This document shows positions 38,576 through 47,527 of a DNA stretch of 64,000 bases, in pieces. The translations under genes and the position numbers were made by a program. Numbering within the stretch: position 1 is the stretch's first letter; the number at the start of each line of letters is the position of its first letter. The notes beneath the pieces are model-generated. The model ran no database searches. It was not told the origin of the DNA and saw only the letters and a program-made list of their open reading frames with translations. The DNA lies in contig NZ_QBKT01000006.1 in assembly GCF_003054265.1 (NCBI RefSeq), forward strand, positions 62,001 through 126,000, read 5' to 3'. The stretch is from Kordia periserrulae. GTDB lineage: Bacteria; Bacteroidota; Bacteroidia; Flavobacteriales; Flavobacteriaceae.

Positions 38576-40015
38576 TTAAAATTGAAAATAAATAAATGCT
38601 TGATTATCATCACTTCCAAATAAAATCACCATGAATATTGCCAATCCGAAGAGCGCTCCTTGTAGGTACGGATTTTTAAACATGTGATGTTGTTTTTCTT
38701 CCACTTCTTGGTAATATTTGGTTCCAAAGAAATGCCCGACAACCGTAATTGCTAACAATGCCACAAAAGCAATTGGAATTCTGTAATCGACAGATTCTTG
38801 GAAGGTAAACATGTTTTGCAATACTTGTGCGGCATCGCCAAATGTTTGTGCTCTAAAAAATACCCAAGTTACCATTACAAATATCATGGTTACCACCCAC
38901 GCTCCAACAGTGTACGCAGATTGTCCAATTTTTGAAAATTTGAAATTGTCTGAGTATTTGGTTTTGTATAGTTTGTGGACAATTAATGCTGAGCCATGCA
39001 ATCCGCCCCAAACGACAAAGTTCCAACTGGCACCGTGCCACAAACCACCAAGAAGCATGGTGAGCATTAAGTTTCTGTAATAAAATATTTTTTTAGATAC
39101 TCTACTTCCTCCTAATGGAATAAATAGGTAATCTCGTAACCAAGATGATAGACTGATATGCCATTTTCTCCAAAAAACGGTAATATCGGTTGCGTTATAT
39201 GGCATGTTGAAGTTTTCCATCAGGCGAAAGCCTAGTAACGCTGCCACACCAATTGCCATATCGGAATATCCAGAAAAGTCACAATAAATTTGAACACTGT
39301 ATGCTGTAACACCAATCCAAGAAGAAAGCGTTCCGAATTGATCTGGATTTGCAAATAACGGATCTGAAAATTGTGCAATATTGTCGGCAATGACCACTTT
39401 TTTAACCAATCCTAAAAGGAAGTAATTTGCCGCTAGTTGAAAGTTAATGTCTTTAAAATACTGGTTTACTTTTAGTTGTGGGATAAAGTCAATAGCTCTT
39501 ACAATAGGTCCCGCTACTAATTGCGGAAAGAAGGTTACGTATAATGAAAACTCAAAGAAGTCTTTGGAGGGCTTCATTTTTCCATAATAAATATCTATAG
39601 TATAACACATAGATTGGAAAGTGTAAAACGAAATTCCTACAGGTAGTATAACATCTACAAAGAAGTTAGAGCCTGTAATATCGTTTACAGTTCCTAGAAA
39701 GAAGTTTACATATTTAAAATAGGCTAAAAACCCTAAATTAGTTATCAAACTTATAACTAGATAGAATCGCTTTTGTTTTTGGGAGACACTGTTGTGTATT
39801 TTTTTTCCCGCAATATAATCGACTACCGTTGAAAATAGTATTAATAGAATGAATACTGGATTCCACGACATATAGAAATAATAAGACGCTAAAAGCAAGA
39901 ATATGATTCTCGCTTTTAGTCTTTTGTCTTCATTTTTTATGCTGCCTAGTACAAACCAATATACTAAAAATACAATAGTAAAGAATACTAGAAAAAGAGA
40001 TGTTGAAAATATCAT
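38576..40015 (-). CDS. MBOAT-family O-acyltransferase (AlgI-like)
   Basis: 479 residues with about 11 membrane helices. Family motifs are FPQLVAGPIVR near 163-173, QIYCDFSGYSDMAIG near 242-256, FWRKWHISLSSWLRDY with H286, and the catalytic-type H327 in GGLWHGASWNFV. It would move acetyl groups from acetyl-CoA across the inner membrane for O-acetylation of the exported polysaccharide, together with the downstream SGNH protein. The gene follows a small lipoprotein gene by 20 bp. Confidence 0.93.
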   Translation of the reverse strand: MIFSTSLFLVFFTIVFLVYWFVLGSIKNEDKRLKARIIFLLLASYYFYMSWNPVFILLILFSTVVDYIAGKKIHNSVSQKQKRFYLVISLITNLGFLAYFKYVNFFLGTVNDITGSNFFVDVILPVGISFYTFQSMCYTIDIYYGKMKPSKDFFEFSLYVTFFPQLVAGPIVRAIDFIPQLKVNQYFKDINFQLAANYFLLGLVKKVVIADNIAQFSDPLFANPDQFGTLSSWIGVTAYSVQIYCDFSGYSDMAIGVAALLGFRLMENFNMPYNATDITVFWRKWHISLSSWLRDYLFIPLGGSRVSKKIFYYRNLMLTMLLGGLWHGASWNFVVWGGLHGSALIVHKLYKTKYSDNFKFSKIGQSAYTVGAWVVTMIFVMVTWVFFRAQTFGDAAQVLQNMFTFQESVDYRIPIAFVALLAITVVGHFFGTKYYQEVEEKQHHMFKNPYLQGALFGLAIFMVILFGSDDNQAFIYFQF

Positions 40016-40035
40016 CTAGCTATGTATTGATAAAA

Positions 40036-40596
40036 TTACTTAGACAATTTAACTTCTCTAACCGTTAGCATTTTTTTGTTAATAACGCCTTGGTCATTGT
40101 AGAAGTAGAATTTTACTTGCGTAAAATCTTTTGGTTCTATTTCGAAATCATGTGCAATTACTACACCACCGTCTAAGCTGAATAGCTCACAAACCGCTGG
40201 TATTTGCTTTGATTTTCTTTTCACATAAATTTCCTCTTTAAATTTTGAAGGATCTTTTGCATAGAAAACCGCTGAAATTTTTAATGCCTCTACTTTGGCA
40301 TAATCAGTGCCTGATTCTAAACCGTAAATAAGTTGGTATTTATCTCCTCCTTTACTTTCCAACGCAATAAAATCAACTTTAATATCGTCCGCAAACTCAT
40401 AACCATTGTTAAAAATATAGTTCAATTGTTGCGGAACGTCCGCTAATTTTGGATATGTTGGTGTTGTTTCCTTTGGTGTTTCTACATCTGTTTTTGTATT
40501 ATTTTTTGATGGGTCTGTTTTCTTTTTTTCCTCTGACCCACAAGCCATTAAAAAAAGACCTAAAACTAATACGAATGCTTTTTTCATAATTTTCAT
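40036..40596 (-). CDS. Small lipoprotein in the O-acetylation operon
   Basis: 186 residues from the chosen ATG at 40596. The longer frame from 40620 would overlap wecC by 17 bp and put eight polar residues before the signal peptide; the chosen start has an A-rich leader and a proper lipoprotein signal (MKIMKKAFVLVLGLFLMAC, C19). After a Lys/Thr-rich linker, about residues 50-186 form a compact beta-rich domain without recognised motif. It is likely anchored in the periplasm or outer membrane, and might assist glycan O-acetylation given its place between wecC and the MBOAT gene. Confidence 0.7.
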   Translation of the reverse strand: MKIMKKAFVLVLGLFLMACGSEEKKKTDPSKNNTKTDVETPKETTPTYPKLADVPQQLNYIFNNGYEFADDIKVDFIALESKGGDKYQLIYGLESGTDYAKVEALKISAVFYAKDPSKFKEEIYVKRKSKQIPAVCELFSLDGGVVIAHDFEIEPKDFTQVKFYFYNDQGVINKKMLTVREVKLSK

Positions 40597-40603
40597 TTTA
40601 TGT

Positions 40604-41809
40604 TTATTTGAATATTCCACAAAAATCTAACGTTTGTTTTACCTTTTCAGTATTTGCAAACTCTCTATGCGCCACCAAATATACAATAATATCTGCTTGT
40701 GCTATAGCATCTTCCATATCGTAGATGGTATAATTTTCGTGTTTTTTTATGTTTGGTTCAACTGCCAATACCTGAAAACCGTCAATAGAAAGCTTGTCAA
40801 CTACTTGCAATGCTGGCGATTCTCTTAAATCGTCAATATTTGGTTTAAATGCCAATCCCATACACGCAATTTTTGCATCGCGTCCATTGTCAATTTTGAA
40901 TTGTAAGGCTGTATTTTTTACCTTTTCAATTGCCCATTCTGTTTTGTAATTGTTGATTTCTCGTGCAGAACGAATGATTTTTGCTTGCGCTGGAAATTCA
41001 GAAACAATAAACCAAGGATCTACCGCAATACAGTGTCCACCAACGCCCGTTCCAGGTTGTAAAATATTTACACGTGGATGTTTGTTGGCTAAATTGATCA
41101 ATTCCCATACATTAATGCCTGCTTCGTCACAAATCATTGATAATTCATTGGCAAAGGCAATTTGTACGTCTCTTGATGAGTTTTCTACCAACTTACACAT
41201 TTCTGCGGTTTTAGAGTTGGTTTTGTGCAAAGTTCCTTTTACAAAATGTCTATAAAATTCTACTGCTTTCTCCGTCGATTCTGGATTGATACCACCAATA
41301 GCTCTATCGTTGTGTTCCAATTCGTAAATAACGTTTCCTGGTAAAACTCGCTCAGGACAATACGCCATGTATATTTTACCTTTCAACTCAGGACGCTCCG
41401 TTTCAATGACTTTTTGCATTTTTTCAGTAGTTCCTACAGGACTTGTCGATTCTACAATCACCAACGCGCCTTCTTTCAAGGTTGGCAACAACGCTCTTGT
41501 TGCTGCTTCAACATACGAAATATCTGGTTCGTAGTCGCCTTTAAAAGGTGTCGGAACCGCAATTAAATACACATCTGCTTCTACAGGTTTTGTGCTTGCT
41601 GTTAAAAATCCTTCTTTTACTACATAATGTACCAATCCATCTAAGTCTGGCTCCACAATGTGGATTTCTCCTTTGTTAATCGTATCTACTACATGTTGAT
41701 GAATATCAACGCCTGTTACATTTATTTCTTTACTTGCTATTAACGCTGCTGTAGGAAGTCCAATGTATCCTAAACCTACCATTACAACGCTTGGTTTGTT
41801 CGTTCCCAT
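40604..41809 (-). CDS. wecC: UDP-N-acetyl-D-mannosaminuronate dehydrogenase
   Basis: 401 residues. NAD motif GLGYIG at 12-17, ESTSPVGTTE near 120-129, PERVLPGN at 152-159, and catalytic cysteine C260 in GVGGHCIAVDPWF, the WecC-type signature. It oxidises UDP-ManNAc to UDP-ManNAcA with NAD+. The gene is 9 bp after wecB, which provides the substrate, so the pair forms a complete UDP-ManNAcA branch. Confidence 0.92.
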   Translation of the reverse strand: MGTNKPSVVMVGLGYIGLPTAALIASKEINVTGVDIHQHVVDTINKGEIHIVEPDLDGLVHYVVKEGFLTASTKPVEADVYLIAVPTPFKGDYEPDISYVEAATRALLPTLKEGALVIVESTSPVGTTEKMQKVIETERPELKGKIYMAYCPERVLPGNVIYELEHNDRAIGGINPESTEKAVEFYRHFVKGTLHKTNSKTAEMCKLVENSSRDVQIAFANELSMICDEAGINVWELINLANKHPRVNILQPGTGVGGHCIAVDPWFIVSEFPAQAKIIRSAREINNYKTEWAIEKVKNTALQFKIDNGRDAKIACMGLAFKPNIDDLRESPALQVVDKLSIDGFQVLAVEPNIKKHENYTIYDMEDAIAQADIIVYLVAHREFANTEKVKQTLDFCGIFK

Positions 41810-41818
41810 GATGTTTTT

Positions 41819-42946
41819 TTAGTGTAATTTTGACATGTATGTTACAATCTTATCACAAGCTGTTCCATCTCCATACGGATTGTGCAATTTGCTCATTTTG
41901 TGATATGCTGATTCGTCTGTTAATAATTTATTTGCTTCGCTGATAATTTTCTCCGTATCGGTTCCTACCAATAAAACCGTTCCTGCGTCAACTGCTTCTG
42001 GACGTTCGGTAGTATCGCGCATTACCAATACTGGCTTTCCTAAACTTGGTGCTTCTTCCTGTACGCCGCCACTATCTGTAATGATGATGTGCGATTTGTC
42101 CATTAACCATACAAATGCAGGATAGGACAACGGATTAATCAATTTTACATTGTCAATATCAGCTAATAATTCGTAAACTGGCTTTTGTACGTTTGGATTT
42201 AAGTGTACAGGATAAATGATTTGTGTGTCTGGATGATCGGTGGCAATTTGCTTTAATGCAGTACAAATATTGATAAATCCTTGTCCGTGATTTTCTCTAC
42301 GATGTCCCGTTACCAAAATCAAACGTTTGGAAGTGTCCAACACTTCTTTTACGTCTTCGATTTCTTGGTCTTGGAAACCGTCTGATTTTACTTTGGCTGC
42401 ACTAAAATGCAAGGCATCAATGACCGTATTTCCAGTAATCAATATGTTTTCATCTGCTACATTTTCGTTGCGCAGATTGTTTTTTGAAGTTTCTGTTGGA
42501 GAAAAGTGATAATCACAAATACTTCCTGTCACACAACGATTGATTTCTTCTGGAAAAGGAGAACGCTTATTGAACGTTCGCAATCCTGCTTCTACGTGAC
42601 ATACTTTTGCGCCCGAGTAAAACGCTGCAATACTCGTTGCCATTGTCGTAGTCGTATCGCCATGAACATATACGTAATCTGGTTGAAAATCTTCCAACAC
42701 AGGTTTTAAGTTTGTAATAATATCCGCCGTTAAACCATATAAATTCTGATTTGGCTTCATTAAGTCCAAGTCATAATCTGGCGTAATTTCAAAGAATGAA
42801 AGTACCTGATCCAGCATTTCTCTATGCTGTGCCGTGATACAAACTTTTGTTTCAAAAGTGTCTTGGTGTTTTAAAAATTCTTTTACCAGTGGTGCCATTT
42901 TGATAGCTTCTGGTCGTGTACCAAATACAATTAGGTTTTTTTTCAT
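41819..42946 (-). CDS. wecB: UDP-N-acetylglucosamine 2-epimerase, non-hydrolysing
   Basis: 375 residues, full length. Typical residues are GTRPEAIKMAPL at 9-20, D97 in HGDTTT, E119 in CHVEAGLRT, E133/E134 in PEEINR, and H215 in TGHRREN. It interconverts UDP-GlcNAc and UDP-ManNAc in the cytoplasm. It is followed by wecC and preceded, 34 bp upstream, by the TviB-like dehydrogenase, all in one operon from 45225. Confidence 0.95.
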   Translation of the reverse strand: MKKNLIVFGTRPEAIKMAPLVKEFLKHQDTFETKVCITAQHREMLDQVLSFFEITPDYDLDLMKPNQNLYGLTADIITNLKPVLEDFQPDYVYVHGDTTTTMATSIAAFYSGAKVCHVEAGLRTFNKRSPFPEEINRCVTGSICDYHFSPTETSKNNLRNENVADENILITGNTVIDALHFSAAKVKSDGFQDQEIEDVKEVLDTSKRLILVTGHRRENHGQGFINICTALKQIATDHPDTQIIYPVHLNPNVQKPVYELLADIDNVKLINPLSYPAFVWLMDKSHIIITDSGGVQEEAPSLGKPVLVMRDTTERPEAVDAGTVLLVGTDTEKIISEANKLLTDESAYHKMSKLHNPYGDGTACDKIVTYMSKLH

Positions 42947-42980
42947 CAGTTTGTTTTTGTTCTTTTATTTAGTATTACGG

Positions 42981-44240
42981 CTATAATCTTTCGGTTACTA
43001 TTTGTTTTGGGAAGAAATTTTTCGCGTCAAAAATAATACATCCTGCTTTAAAAAAGGGAGTTACGTCAATTTTATTGAAACTTTTGTGCGCAACTGCCAA
43101 AATAATCGCCCTAGTGTCATTTGAAATAGACGAAACCAAGTCAATATTGTATTCCTTTTTTACTTCAGAAGCATTGACATTATCGTCAAATACTTCTACT
43201 TCAATTCCATATTCTTCCAACTCGTGTACAATGTCAATAACGCGCGTGTTTCTGATATCGGGACAGTTTTCTTTAAACGTAATTCCCAATATAGTCACTT
43301 TTGCGCCTTTGATGAGTTTTTCTTGTTTAATCATGAGCTTTACCACGCGTTCTGCGATATATTTACCCATGTTATCGTTTATTTTTCTTCCTGCTAAAAT
43401 AACTTGCGGAAGGTAGCCTACACTTTTGGCTTTGTGTGTTAAATAATACGGATCTACACCAATGCAATGTCCGCCCACCAAACCTGGTGTAAACGGTAGA
43501 AAATTCCACTTTGTTCCTGCCGCTTCCAACACTTCGTGCGTGTCAATGCCTAGTTTTCCAAAAATCAATGCCAACTCGTTGACAAACGCAATGTTGATAT
43601 CGCGTTGAGAGTTTTCAATCACTTTGGCAGCTTCCGCAACTTTGATAGACGATGCTTTGTACGTACCAACTGTGACAATGCTTTTGTATAAAGTATCAAT
43701 CGTTTCAGCAATTTCTGGCGTGCTTCCCGAAGTCACTTTCACAATATTGTTCACTCTGTGTTTTTTGTCGCCTGGATTGATTCTTTCGGGAGAATACCCA
43801 CAAAAGAAATCTGTATTAAACTTCAATCCGCTTTGCGCTTCTAAAATTGGTACGCAAACTTCTTCGGTACACCCTGGAAACACGGTAGATTCATAAATGA
43901 CAATATCTCCTTTTTTTAACACGGAACCGACTAAGGTTGAAGCCGCTTCAATTGGTGTTAAATCTGGAAATTTATGTTCCGTAATTGGTGTTGGTACCGT
44001 TACAATGTAGATGTTTGCTTGCGCGATGTCTTCCGCTTTATAGGTGTATTGCAAGCTTGAAGCTTCTCGCAATTCCGCTTCGCTGACTTCTAGCGTATGA
44101 TCTTTTCCTTGTTGCAATTCGTCAACACGTGCAGCATTGATGTCAAATCCGATGACTTGATAGCCTTTTTTGCTGAATTCGACAGCCAATGGCAATCCAA
44201 CATATCCTAAACCTATTATGGAAAGTATTTTATTTGTCAT
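42981..44240 (-). CDS. TviB/WbpO-like UDP-HexNAc 6-dehydrogenase
   Basis: 419 residues. NAD motif GLGYVG at 10-15, ESTVFPGCTEEVC at 117-129, SPERINPGDK near 150-159, and catalytic cysteine C259 in LVGGHCIGVDPYY. FPGCTEEV and PERINPGD place it with VipA/TviB/WbpO enzymes that oxidise UDP-GlcNAc or UDP-GalNAc to the uronic acid. The start overlaps the upstream TviC-like epimerase by 11 bp, as expected for a TviB/TviC pair making a UDP-GalNAcA-type donor. Confidence 0.9.
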   Translation of the reverse strand: MTNKILSIIGLGYVGLPLAVEFSKKGYQVIGFDINAARVDELQQGKDHTLEVSEAELREASSLQYTYKAEDIAQANIYIVTVPTPITEHKFPDLTPIEAASTLVGSVLKKGDIVIYESTVFPGCTEEVCVPILEAQSGLKFNTDFFCGYSPERINPGDKKHRVNNIVKVTSGSTPEIAETIDTLYKSIVTVGTYKASSIKVAEAAKVIENSQRDINIAFVNELALIFGKLGIDTHEVLEAAGTKWNFLPFTPGLVGGHCIGVDPYYLTHKAKSVGYLPQVILAGRKINDNMGKYIAERVVKLMIKQEKLIKGAKVTILGITFKENCPDIRNTRVIDIVHELEEYGIEVEVFDDNVNASEVKKEYNIDLVSSISNDTRAIILAVAHKSFNKIDVTPFFKAGCIIFDAKNFFPKQIVTERL

Positions 44241-45225
44241 TGGTTGCTGCTTGCTGTTTAAAAAAATCGTACGTAATGGCTAAACCATCGCGTACGCTAT
44301 ATTTCGGATGGTATCCTAATATTTTTTTAGCTTTTGAAATATCGGCTAGTGAATCACGTACATCACCTATTCTACTTTCGCCATGTTGTGCTTCTACAGT
44401 ACTTTTTGTGATGCTTTTAATATTTTTCCACAAATCGTTCACACTGATACGATCGCCAACCGCTACATTAATTACTTCATGCTGTGTAATTTCTGCAAAT
44501 AGCGCTTTCATATTTGCCTGTACTACATTTTCGACAAAAGTAAAATCTCTCGTTTGATTTCCATCACCATTGATTGTTACGTTTGTGTTATGTATTCCTG
44601 CGTTGAAAAATAGTGGAATTACGGCTGCATACGCACCTTTTACGTTTTGTTTTGGTCCAAAAACATTGAAATAACGCAATCCGACGGTATGAAAGTCAAA
44701 ATGTGTTGAGAAATTGTCTGCGTACAGTTCGTTTACATATTTCGTAATAGCATACGGAGATAAGGGTTTTCCAATGATTTCCTCCTGTTTTGGCAATGCT
44801 TTGCTATCTCCATATGTACTGGAAGACGCTGCATACACCATGCGTTGTACGCCAGCATCACGCGAAGCTAATAACATGTTTAAGAATCCCGAAATGTTCA
44901 CTTCATTCGTAGCAATTGGATCATTGAATGAGCGCGGAACAGAACCCAACGCCGCTTGGTGTAATACAAAGTCCATTCCCGCGACAGCGTTTTTACAAGT
45001 TCCCAAATCGCGAATATCACCTTGCATGAATTCAAAATTTGGATGCGATTCAAATTCGGCAATATTGTGTTTAAAACCTGTTGCCAAGTTGTCCAATACA
45101 CGTACTTTTTTGGCGTTATGTTTGAGTAAATATGCTACCAAATTAGCACCAATAAATCCGGCACCGCCCGTGATTAAAAAACTGTACGTATGTAGGTGTG
45201 TTGGGTAATATGCTTCTTGATACAT
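44230..45225 (-). CDS. TviC/WbpP-like UDP-HexNAc(A) 4-epimerase
   Basis: 331-residue extended SDR. NAD motif GGAGFIG at 20-26, substrate-specificity segment ALGSVPRS at 92-99, ASSSTYGDS at 133-141, and the catalytic pair Y158/K162 (YAITK). GSVPRS and STYGDS are typical of WbpP/TviC-type epimerases that act on N-acetylated UDP-hexoses. It is the first gene of the operon running to 34798; a promoter-like box ends 18 bp before its ATG. Confidence 0.9.
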   Translation of the reverse strand: MYQEAYYPTHLHTYSFLITGGAGFIGANLVAYLLKHNAKKVRVLDNLATGFKHNIAEFESHPNFEFMQGDIRDLGTCKNAVAGMDFVLHQAALGSVPRSFNDPIATNEVNISGFLNMLLASRDAGVQRMVYAASSSTYGDSKALPKQEEIIGKPLSPYAITKYVNELYADNFSTHFDFHTVGLRYFNVFGPKQNVKGAYAAVIPLFFNAGIHNTNVTINGDGNQTRDFTFVENVVQANMKALFAEITQHEVINVAVGDRISVNDLWKNIKSITKSTVEAQHGESRIGDVRDSLADISKAKKILGYHPKYSVRDGLAITYDFFKQQAATNDK

Positions 45226-45242
45226 GTTGCTATTATTCGCTG

Positions 45243-45250
45243 CAAAACTA
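45243..45250 (-). promoter_or_regulatory. Putative -7 element of the tviC-to-34798 operon
   Basis: Minus-strand TAGTTTTG (45250 to 45243) matches TAnnTTTG, with an imperfect TTTC about 19 bp upstream. The leader to the ATG at 45225 would be only about 10-12 nt. Confidence 0.4.
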
Positions 45251-45296
45251 GCTATAAATTTTAATACTAGGAAATAATTGACTTTTCTGGGGAAAT

Positions 45297-45325
45297 ACCC
45301 TTTTTGGAAAGGGTTTTTTCCCTTT
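45297..45325. other. Overlapping hairpin-forming repeats downstream of cysQ
   Basis: Three arms alternate: ACCCTTT (45297-45303), AAAGGGT (45308-45314) and CCCTTT (45320-45325). The middle arm can pair with either neighbour (4-nt or 6-nt loop). The T-run that would make a terminator follows on the plus strand, whereas the genes here are on the minus strand, so its role as a cysQ terminator is doubtful. Confidence 0.4.
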
Positions 45326-45330
45326 TTATT

Positions 45331-46131
45331 TTATCCTACTTTTCGAACAAGAAACCACGGATTTAGTAGATTTTCTTTGTTGTATTTTAGTGGTTTTTGC
45401 GTTTCTAAGTTGTAGACTTCCAATCCGACTGCGTTGCAAATGGCATGTCCAGCCGCGGTGTCCCACTCCATTGTTGGCGCATATCGCGGATAGTACGAGG
45501 CTTGTCCTTCTGCCATTAAACAAAATTTTAACGAGCTTCCCGCCATGATAAGATTGACTTCTTTGCCTTCTGTTTCCAACGAATCAATTAAGTCCAACAC
45601 TTTTTGATTGGTATACGAATGACTAGAGGTGAGTGTAATTTCATCATCGCTTTCTTCCGCGGCAAATATTTGTGTAGCGTTTGGAAGCATGTCACGCGTT
45701 AAAGTATGTTCATCTAGCTGTAACTTGAATGCTTTTTTTTCTGCCGTAATGGCATAATACAACGTTTTTACTGCTGGAATGTAAATGACGCCTAACAACG
45801 CTTTTCCGTCTTCAACCAACGCAATATTTACCGTAAATTCCCCATTTCGTTTGATGAATTCTTTCGTGCCGTCTAGCGGATCGACAATCCAGCATTGTTG
45901 CCAGTTTTTGCGAATTTCATACGCCGCGTGTTCGCCTTCTTCACTTAGTACAGGAATATTGGTAGATGCCAAGGCTTTTTCAATATAAGCATTCGCGGTT
46001 TTATCAGCAATCGTAACAGGCGAATCGTCTGCTTTTTTTTCGACAGCTACAATTTGATTTTCGTAAATATCCATAATAATTCCGCCTGCATGAACAGCAG
46101 TTTCTATGGCGGTATGTAGATATTCGTTCAT
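45331..46131 (-). CDS. cysQ: 3'(2'),5'-bisphosphate nucleotidase
   Basis: 266 residues from the ATG at 46131; the frame continues one TTG codon further upstream, which is less likely. Inositol-monophosphatase fold with the metal site SEEGEH (E65 region) and DPLDGT at 84-89 (D84, D87), and a C-terminal EWDTAAGHAI. It hydrolyses PAP to AMP, recycling the by-product of sulfotransferases and PAPS reduction. It follows rfbD by 4 bp in the rfb operon. No sulfotransferase or PAPS-synthesis gene is visible in the window. Confidence 0.9.
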   Translation of the reverse strand: MNEYLHTAIETAVHAGGIIMDIYENQIVAVEKKADDSPVTIADKTANAYIEKALASTNIPVLSEEGEHAAYEIRKNWQQCWIVDPLDGTKEFIKRNGEFTVNIALVEDGKALLGVIYIPAVKTLYYAITAEKKAFKLQLDEHTLTRDMLPNATQIFAAEESDDEITLTSSHSYTNQKVLDLIDSLETEGKEVNLIMAGSSLKFCLMAEGQASYYPRYAPTMEWDTAAGHAICNAVGLEVYNLETQKPLKYNKENLLNPWFLVRKVG

Positions 46132-46135
46132 CAAA

Positions 46136-46990
46136 TTATTGGTGATTTTTCATGAGATTTCGCAAACTTTCTTGCCAAGAAATCGTTTCAATAATGTTTC
46201 TCACTTTGGTTTTGTCTAGCACACTGTTTTTTGGGCGTGCTGCTTTGGTTTTATAAGTATCCACAGGTTTTAACGAAGGTTGGTCGGCTTCCGCCAGATG
46301 AAGATTTTGAATGATTTCTTTCGTAAAATCATACCAAGTGGCTTCTCCATCGTTACTAAAGTGATAGATGCCGTAATCCGTATTGTTTGTCTGGATGATT
46401 TTTACAATTAATGCTGCCAAATCGTTCGCGTTGGTTGGCGTTCCTGTTTGTTCGGTGGTAATGGTCAAATTTGCCTTTTCTTTGGCTTTTTGCACCATGG
46501 TTTTGTAGAAATTCTTCCCAAATTCTGCATACAACCACGACGTTCGAATGATAAAATACGCATCAAATACTTCTTGAATGTATGTTTCTCCTTTCAATTT
46601 AGACGCGCCATACACGCTGATTGGATTTGTGGCATCGGTTTCTACATAAGGCGATGTTTTTTCACCGTCAAATACATAATCGGTTGAAATATGGATGAGT
46701 GTTGTATTATGTTTTTTACAGGCTTCCGCCAGATGTTTTGCTGCTTCCGCGTTGACTAAAAATGCTTTGTCTTCTTCATCTTCTGCGAGTTCTACATTGG
46801 TATACGCAGCGCAATTTACACAATAATCAAAATGCTGATTTTCAAAGAATTCTTGTACTTTTTTCGTATCCGTAATGTCCAATTCATTAATCGACGCAAA
46901 GTGAAAGGCAATATCCGTATGTTGGGTTTGTATTTTTTGAATACATTGTCCTAATTGTCCATTTGCACCTGTGACCAAAACCGTTTTCAT
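46136..46990 (-). CDS. rfbD: dTDP-4-dehydrorhamnose reductase
   Basis: 284 residues. NAD(P) motif GANGQLGQ at 8-15, ISTDYVFDG at 101-109, and the catalytic pair Y127/K131 (YGASK). It performs the last step to dTDP-L-rhamnose. It overlaps rfbC by 4 bp (ATGA-type) in the order rfbB, rfbA, rfbC, rfbD. Confidence 0.94.
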   Translation of the reverse strand: MKTVLVTGANGQLGQCIQKIQTQHTDIAFHFASINELDITDTKKVQEFFENQHFDYCVNCAAYTNVELAEDEEDKAFLVNAEAAKHLAEACKKHNTTLIHISTDYVFDGEKTSPYVETDATNPISVYGASKLKGETYIQEVFDAYFIIRTSWLYAEFGKNFYKTMVQKAKEKANLTITTEQTGTPTNANDLAALIVKIIQTNNTDYGIYHFSNDGEATWYDFTKEIIQNLHLAEADQPSLKPVDTYKTKAARPKNSVLDKTKVRNIIETISWQESLRNLMKNHQ

Positions 46991-47520
46991 AGCGAGAGCA
47001 TTTTCAGGTTTGGCAATAGTTTGTCTTTGTCAGATAGCATGATTTCATCATCATCAAGCATCCAATCTATCGCAATGTCTGGATCGTTGTAAATGATGCC
47101 TGATTCTGCTTCTTTGTGGTAAAAATTATCACATTTGTACGCAAAAATGGTATTGTCTTCCAACACGGCAAAACCATGCGCAAATCCTCTTGGCACAAAA
47201 AGCTGCTTGTTGTTTTCTGCGTTAAGAATGATGGAAAAGTGTTGTCCAAAAGTTTCAGAATCTGGACGAATATCAACCGCAACGTCTAATACTTCTCCAC
47301 GAATGACACGTACCAGTTTTGCTTGTGCGTGTTCGCCTTTTTGAAAGTGCAATCCGCGCAATACGCCTTTTTGAGAAATGGATTGATTGTCTTGAACAAA
47401 ATGAACTTTTGCTGGAAATTTTTGCTCGTTATAACTTTCCATAAAACTTCCTCTAGCATCCCCAAATACTTGAGGTTCTAGGACAAAACAGCCTGCTAAT
47501 GGTGTGTTTGTTATTTTCAA
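46987..47520 (-). CDS. rfbC: dTDP-4-dehydrorhamnose 3,5-epimerase (TTG start)
   Basis: 177 residues, the normal RmlC length. Cupin fold with LRGLHFQ (H58, the catalytic base), KLVRVIRGEVLDVAVDIR near 68-85, and VPRGFAHGF near 109-117. It converts dTDP-4-keto-6-deoxyglucose to the L-lyxo form. The start codon is TTG at 47520: no ATG or GTG fits, and AAGG lies just upstream in the 7-bp gap after rfbA. The protein starts where RmlC proteins normally start. Confidence 0.93.
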   Translation of the reverse strand: MKITNTPLAGCFVLEPQVFGDARGSFMESYNEQKFPAKVHFVQDNQSISQKGVLRGLHFQKGEHAQAKLVRVIRGEVLDVAVDIRPDSETFGQHFSIILNAENNKQLFVPRGFAHGFAVLEDNTIFAYKCDNFYHKEAESGIIYNDPDIAIDWMLDDDEIMLSDKDKLLPNLKMLSL

Positions 47521-47527
47521 GACCTTA

